A DNA stretch of 6,473 nt, taken from NCBI GenBank assembly GCA_025350445.1, contig JANXXV010000486.1:1-6473 (forward strand), written 5' to 3'. Shown in pieces: positions 4,655 through 6,473 of this stretch. A program made the translations under genes and the position numbers. The notes beneath the pieces were generated by a model that searched no databases, was not told where the DNA came from, and was given only the letters and a program-made list of their open reading frames with translations. Within the stretch, counting starts at the first letter, position 1, and every line of letters begins with the position of its first letter. The stretch comes from Bryobacteraceae bacterium (GTDB lineage: Bacteria > Acidobacteriota > Terriglobia > Bryobacterales > Bryobacteraceae).

Positions 4655-5974
4655 ATGAAATATCTGGCACTTCTACTGGCGCCGGCTGCCTTGGTTGCGG
4701 CGCCCACGTTTAGCAAAGACATCGCTCCGATTTTTAACCTGCACTGTGTCGGGTGTCACCGGCCGAAAGATATAGCGCCGATGTCGCTGCTGGATTATAA
4801 GTCCGCGAGGCCGTGGGCGAAATCCATCCGGGCGGCTGTGATTAACGGCAAGATGCCTCCATGGTTTGCAGATCCGCATCACGGCAAGTTCTCGAACGAC
4901 GCCCGGCTCTCCATTGCGGAGATCGAAACCATCAAAGCGTGGGTGGATGCCGGTGCGCCGGCCGGCGATGCCCGCGAGATGCCTGTGCCGCCGGTGTTTG
5001 CCGAGGGCTGGCATCTGGGCAAGCCGGACTTGGTGATCGACATCGGAGAGGATTTCAAAATCACCGCGGGCCAGGATGCTTACGAGCATTTCACCGTGGC
5101 TACGAATTTCACCGAAGGCAAATGGATTCGCGCCGCGGAGATTCTTCCGGGCAATCGACAGGTGGTGCATCACGTGCACGTCCTGCTAGTACAGGATGCA
5201 GCGACGATGGTTCCCTCGACGCTTGAGAAGATGCCGCAACTGAGTAAGTACCTGATCATTGATGGGAAACTGAGCCGGATCCGGATGGATGCTCCAGTGG
5301 TGAATGACGCTTGTGCCGCAGACGTGCCGAAGCTGCCGAATCTGACCGGATTTCAGGAAGGAGGGCTCGCTGCCTTCCTCCCCGGCCGTCCGCCGGATGT
5401 TTTCCCCGCGGGCACTGCGAAGTGGATTCCGCCGGGGGCGAAGCTGGAATTTGTAATCCACTATGCGAATACGCCGGCAGAACGCCAGACCGACCGTACC
5501 AGCGTGGGTTTCTATCTTGCGCCGGGGCCGCCGGAGCAGGTGTTGCGGCGGATGGATCTGCGGAATTTCTTCATGCAGATTCCCGCGAACGAGCCCAATC
5601 AGGAAGTGACGCGGTGTATCACGTTTGAGAAAGACACGCTGCTGCTGTCGTTCACTCCCCACATGCACTATCGCGGGAAGGACATGACCTATGAATTGAT
5701 CCGGCCGAACGGTAAGCGTGAAATTCTGCTGGCTGTTCCGCGTTACGACTTCAACTGGCAGTTGGTTTATCGCCTGATGGAACCGGCGCTGGTGGAGAAG
5801 GGAAGCAGACTGATGGTGACTGCGCACTACGACAACAGTCCGAACAACGCGGCGAATCCCGATCCCGGAAAAGTGATCCGCTGGGGCGATAAGACCGAAG
5901 AAGAAATGATGACCAGTTGGATTGAATACCTCGACGTGAAACCTGCGGGTCCCGCGGAAGCTGCCCGGCGATAG
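4655..5974 (+). CDS. Secreted cytochrome c fused to a PHM-like copper type II monooxygenase module
   Basis: Exported redox protein of 439 residues. Residues 1-16 form a short signal peptide (cleavage near VAA-PT). A c-type heme domain follows with CVGCH (31-35) and probable distal ligand M67 in KMPPW. Residues from about 120 resemble the two jelly-roll domains of copper type II, ascorbate-dependent monooxygenases (PHM/DBM). Candidate CuH ligands are H172/H173 (VVHHVHV) and H269 (FVIHYANT); candidate CuM ligands are H336/H338 (PHMHYRGKDM) and M418 (EEEMMTSW). HYDNSPNNAANPDP (391-404) is typical of the bacterial branch. PHM's peptide-binding Arg240, Asn316 and Tyr318 align with T334, T420 and W422, so the substrate is unlikely to be a C-terminal glycine peptide. 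Only C220 and C321 remain for a disulfide. The start at 4655 has GGAATAGAGA upstream. The family is common in Acidobacteria; substrate unknown. Confidence 0.88.
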   Translation: MKYLALLLAPAALVAAPTFSKDIAPIFNLHCVGCHRPKDIAPMSLLDYKSARPWAKSIRAAVINGKMPPWFADPHHGKFSNDARLSIAEIETIKAWVDAGAPAGDAREMPVPPVFAEGWHLGKPDLVIDIGEDFKITAGQDAYEHFTVATNFTEGKWIRAAEILPGNRQVVHHVHVLLVQDAATMVPSTLEKMPQLSKYLIIDGKLSRIRMDAPVVNDACAADVPKLPNLTGFQEGGLAAFLPGRPPDVFPAGTAKWIPPGAKLEFVIHYANTPAERQTDRTSVGFYLAPGPPEQVLRRMDLRNFFMQIPANEPNQEVTRCITFEKDTLLLSFTPHMHYRGKDMTYELIRPNGKREILLAVPRYDFNWQLVYRLMEPALVEKGSRLMVTAHYDNSPNNAANPDPGKVIRWGDKTEEEMMTSWIEYLDVKPAGPAEAARR

Positions 5975-6010
5975 TCTGGTTCCGGCTGCGGTTACCATGG
6001 GAATATATCC

Positions 6011-6473
6011 ATGACGGAAGTTCCCTCGGCAATCGTGGTCCGCGACTTGCGAAAAGTGTATGGCGCGAAGGCTGCGGTGGATGGACTCAACTTGATTGTG
6101 CCGCAGGGCTGCTTCTTCGGTTTTCTTGGCCCGAACGGGGCAGGGAAGACCACCACGATTCGCATGCTGATGGGGCTGGCGCCGCCCACCTCGGGCACCA
6201 TTGAACTGCTGGGGCTGCCGATGCCGGCGCGCGAGGTGGAAATCAAGACACGTATCGGCGTGGTGCCCGATGAATCGCTGCTGTTCGACCATCTCACCGG
6301 GCCTGAGTATGTGGAATTCGTGGGGCGCATGTACCGGTTGCCTAGAGACGTAGCGCGGGAGCGGGCCCGCGAACTGATCGCGCTTTTCGAGCTTGACGGC
6401 AGTAGCCGCAAATTGATTGGCGAGTATTCCAAAGGGATGCGCAAGCGCGTGGCGATGGCTGCTTCCCTGATCC
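6011..6473 (+). CDS. ABC-2-type transporter ATP-binding protein, 3' end cut by window
   Basis: Cytoplasmic ATPase subunit of an ABC exporter, N-terminal 154 residues. Visible: Walker A GPNGAGKT (40-47); a Q-loop region reading GVVPDESLLFDHLTG (83-97) in which the usual Gln is D87; and the ABC signature as YSKGM (139-143) followed by RKRVAMAASL. The PDE/YSKGM style is that of EcsA/ABC-2 drug, lipid or Na+ exporters, whose permease is a separate downstream gene, probably just beyond the window. Walker B and the H-loop are not reached. The ATG at 6011 follows the monooxygenase gene by 36 bp, with GGGA about 8 bases upstream. An ATG at 5997 is out of frame and ends after five codons. Substrate cannot be inferred. 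Confidence 0.92.
   Translation, partial: MTEVPSAIVVRDLRKVYGAKAAVDGLNLIVPQGCFFGFLGPNGAGKTTTIRMLMGLAPPTSGTIELLGLPMPAREVEIKTRIGVVPDESLLFDHLTGPEYVEFVGRMYRLPRDVARERARELIALFELDGSSRKLIGEYSKGMRKRVAMAASLI

Noticed and set aside
4137..4670. Upstream extension of the ygfZ reading frame to 488 residues
   Set aside because: The extra 178 codons overlap the membrane-protein gene in another frame and read as basic, non-conserved sequence; the family N-terminus begins just after the GTG at 4136.
5186..6292. 368-codon open frame on the minus strand across the monooxygenase and ABC genes
   Set aside because: It is antisense to two well-supported genes, rich in His, Arg and Gln with no recognisable domain, and typical of the mirror frame in GC-rich coding DNA.

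Overview
The window is gene-dense, GC-rich bacterial DNA with short intergenic gaps and several overlapping start/stop pairs. The gene content, especially a secreted cytochrome c fused to a PHM-like copper monooxygenase module, together with the high GC, suggests an acidobacterium of the Solibacter/Bryobacter type. That assignment is inferred from family knowledge; no marker gene is present to confirm it.

Layout. Block 1 (1-1685, plus strand) is a tight sulfur operon: the 3' end of an iron-sulfur APS reductase gene (cysH), an APS kinase gene (cysC) and a PHP-domain phosphoesterase gene, with overlaps of 8 and 4 bp. Block 2 (4579 down to 1682, minus strand) runs, in transcription order: a four-helix CopD-like membrane protein, the folate-binding Fe-S protein YgfZ, a VapB/VapC-type toxin-antitoxin pair, then a HEAT-repeat protein of unknown role. 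Blocks 1 and 2 converge and their stop codons overlap at 1682-1685. Block 3 (4655-6473, plus strand) diverges from block 2. It holds the cytochrome c/copper monooxygenase fusion and the 5' part of an ABC-2-type transporter ATPase gene, cut by the window end.

How the genes may work together. CysH and CysC compete for APS: CysH reduces it to sulfite and AMP, and CysC phosphorylates it to PAPS. Because CysH is of the APS-reducing type, PAPS from CysC would serve sulfation, whose by-product is pAp. The PHP gene, translationally coupled to cysC, resembles the TrpH/YciV family, which includes enzymes that dephosphorylate 3',5'-nucleoside bisphosphates such as pAp. It is therefore a candidate replacement for CysQ. 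In block 2 the toxin-antitoxin pair sits between ygfZ and the HEAT-repeat gene like an inserted cassette, with a perfect palindrome in the last codons of ygfZ just before the antitoxin start. In block 3 a c-type heme and a two-copper centre share one exported polypeptide, suggesting internal electron delivery.

There is no RNA gene, CRISPR array, insertion sequence or phage gene that I can support, and no gene-free stretch longer than 80 bp.
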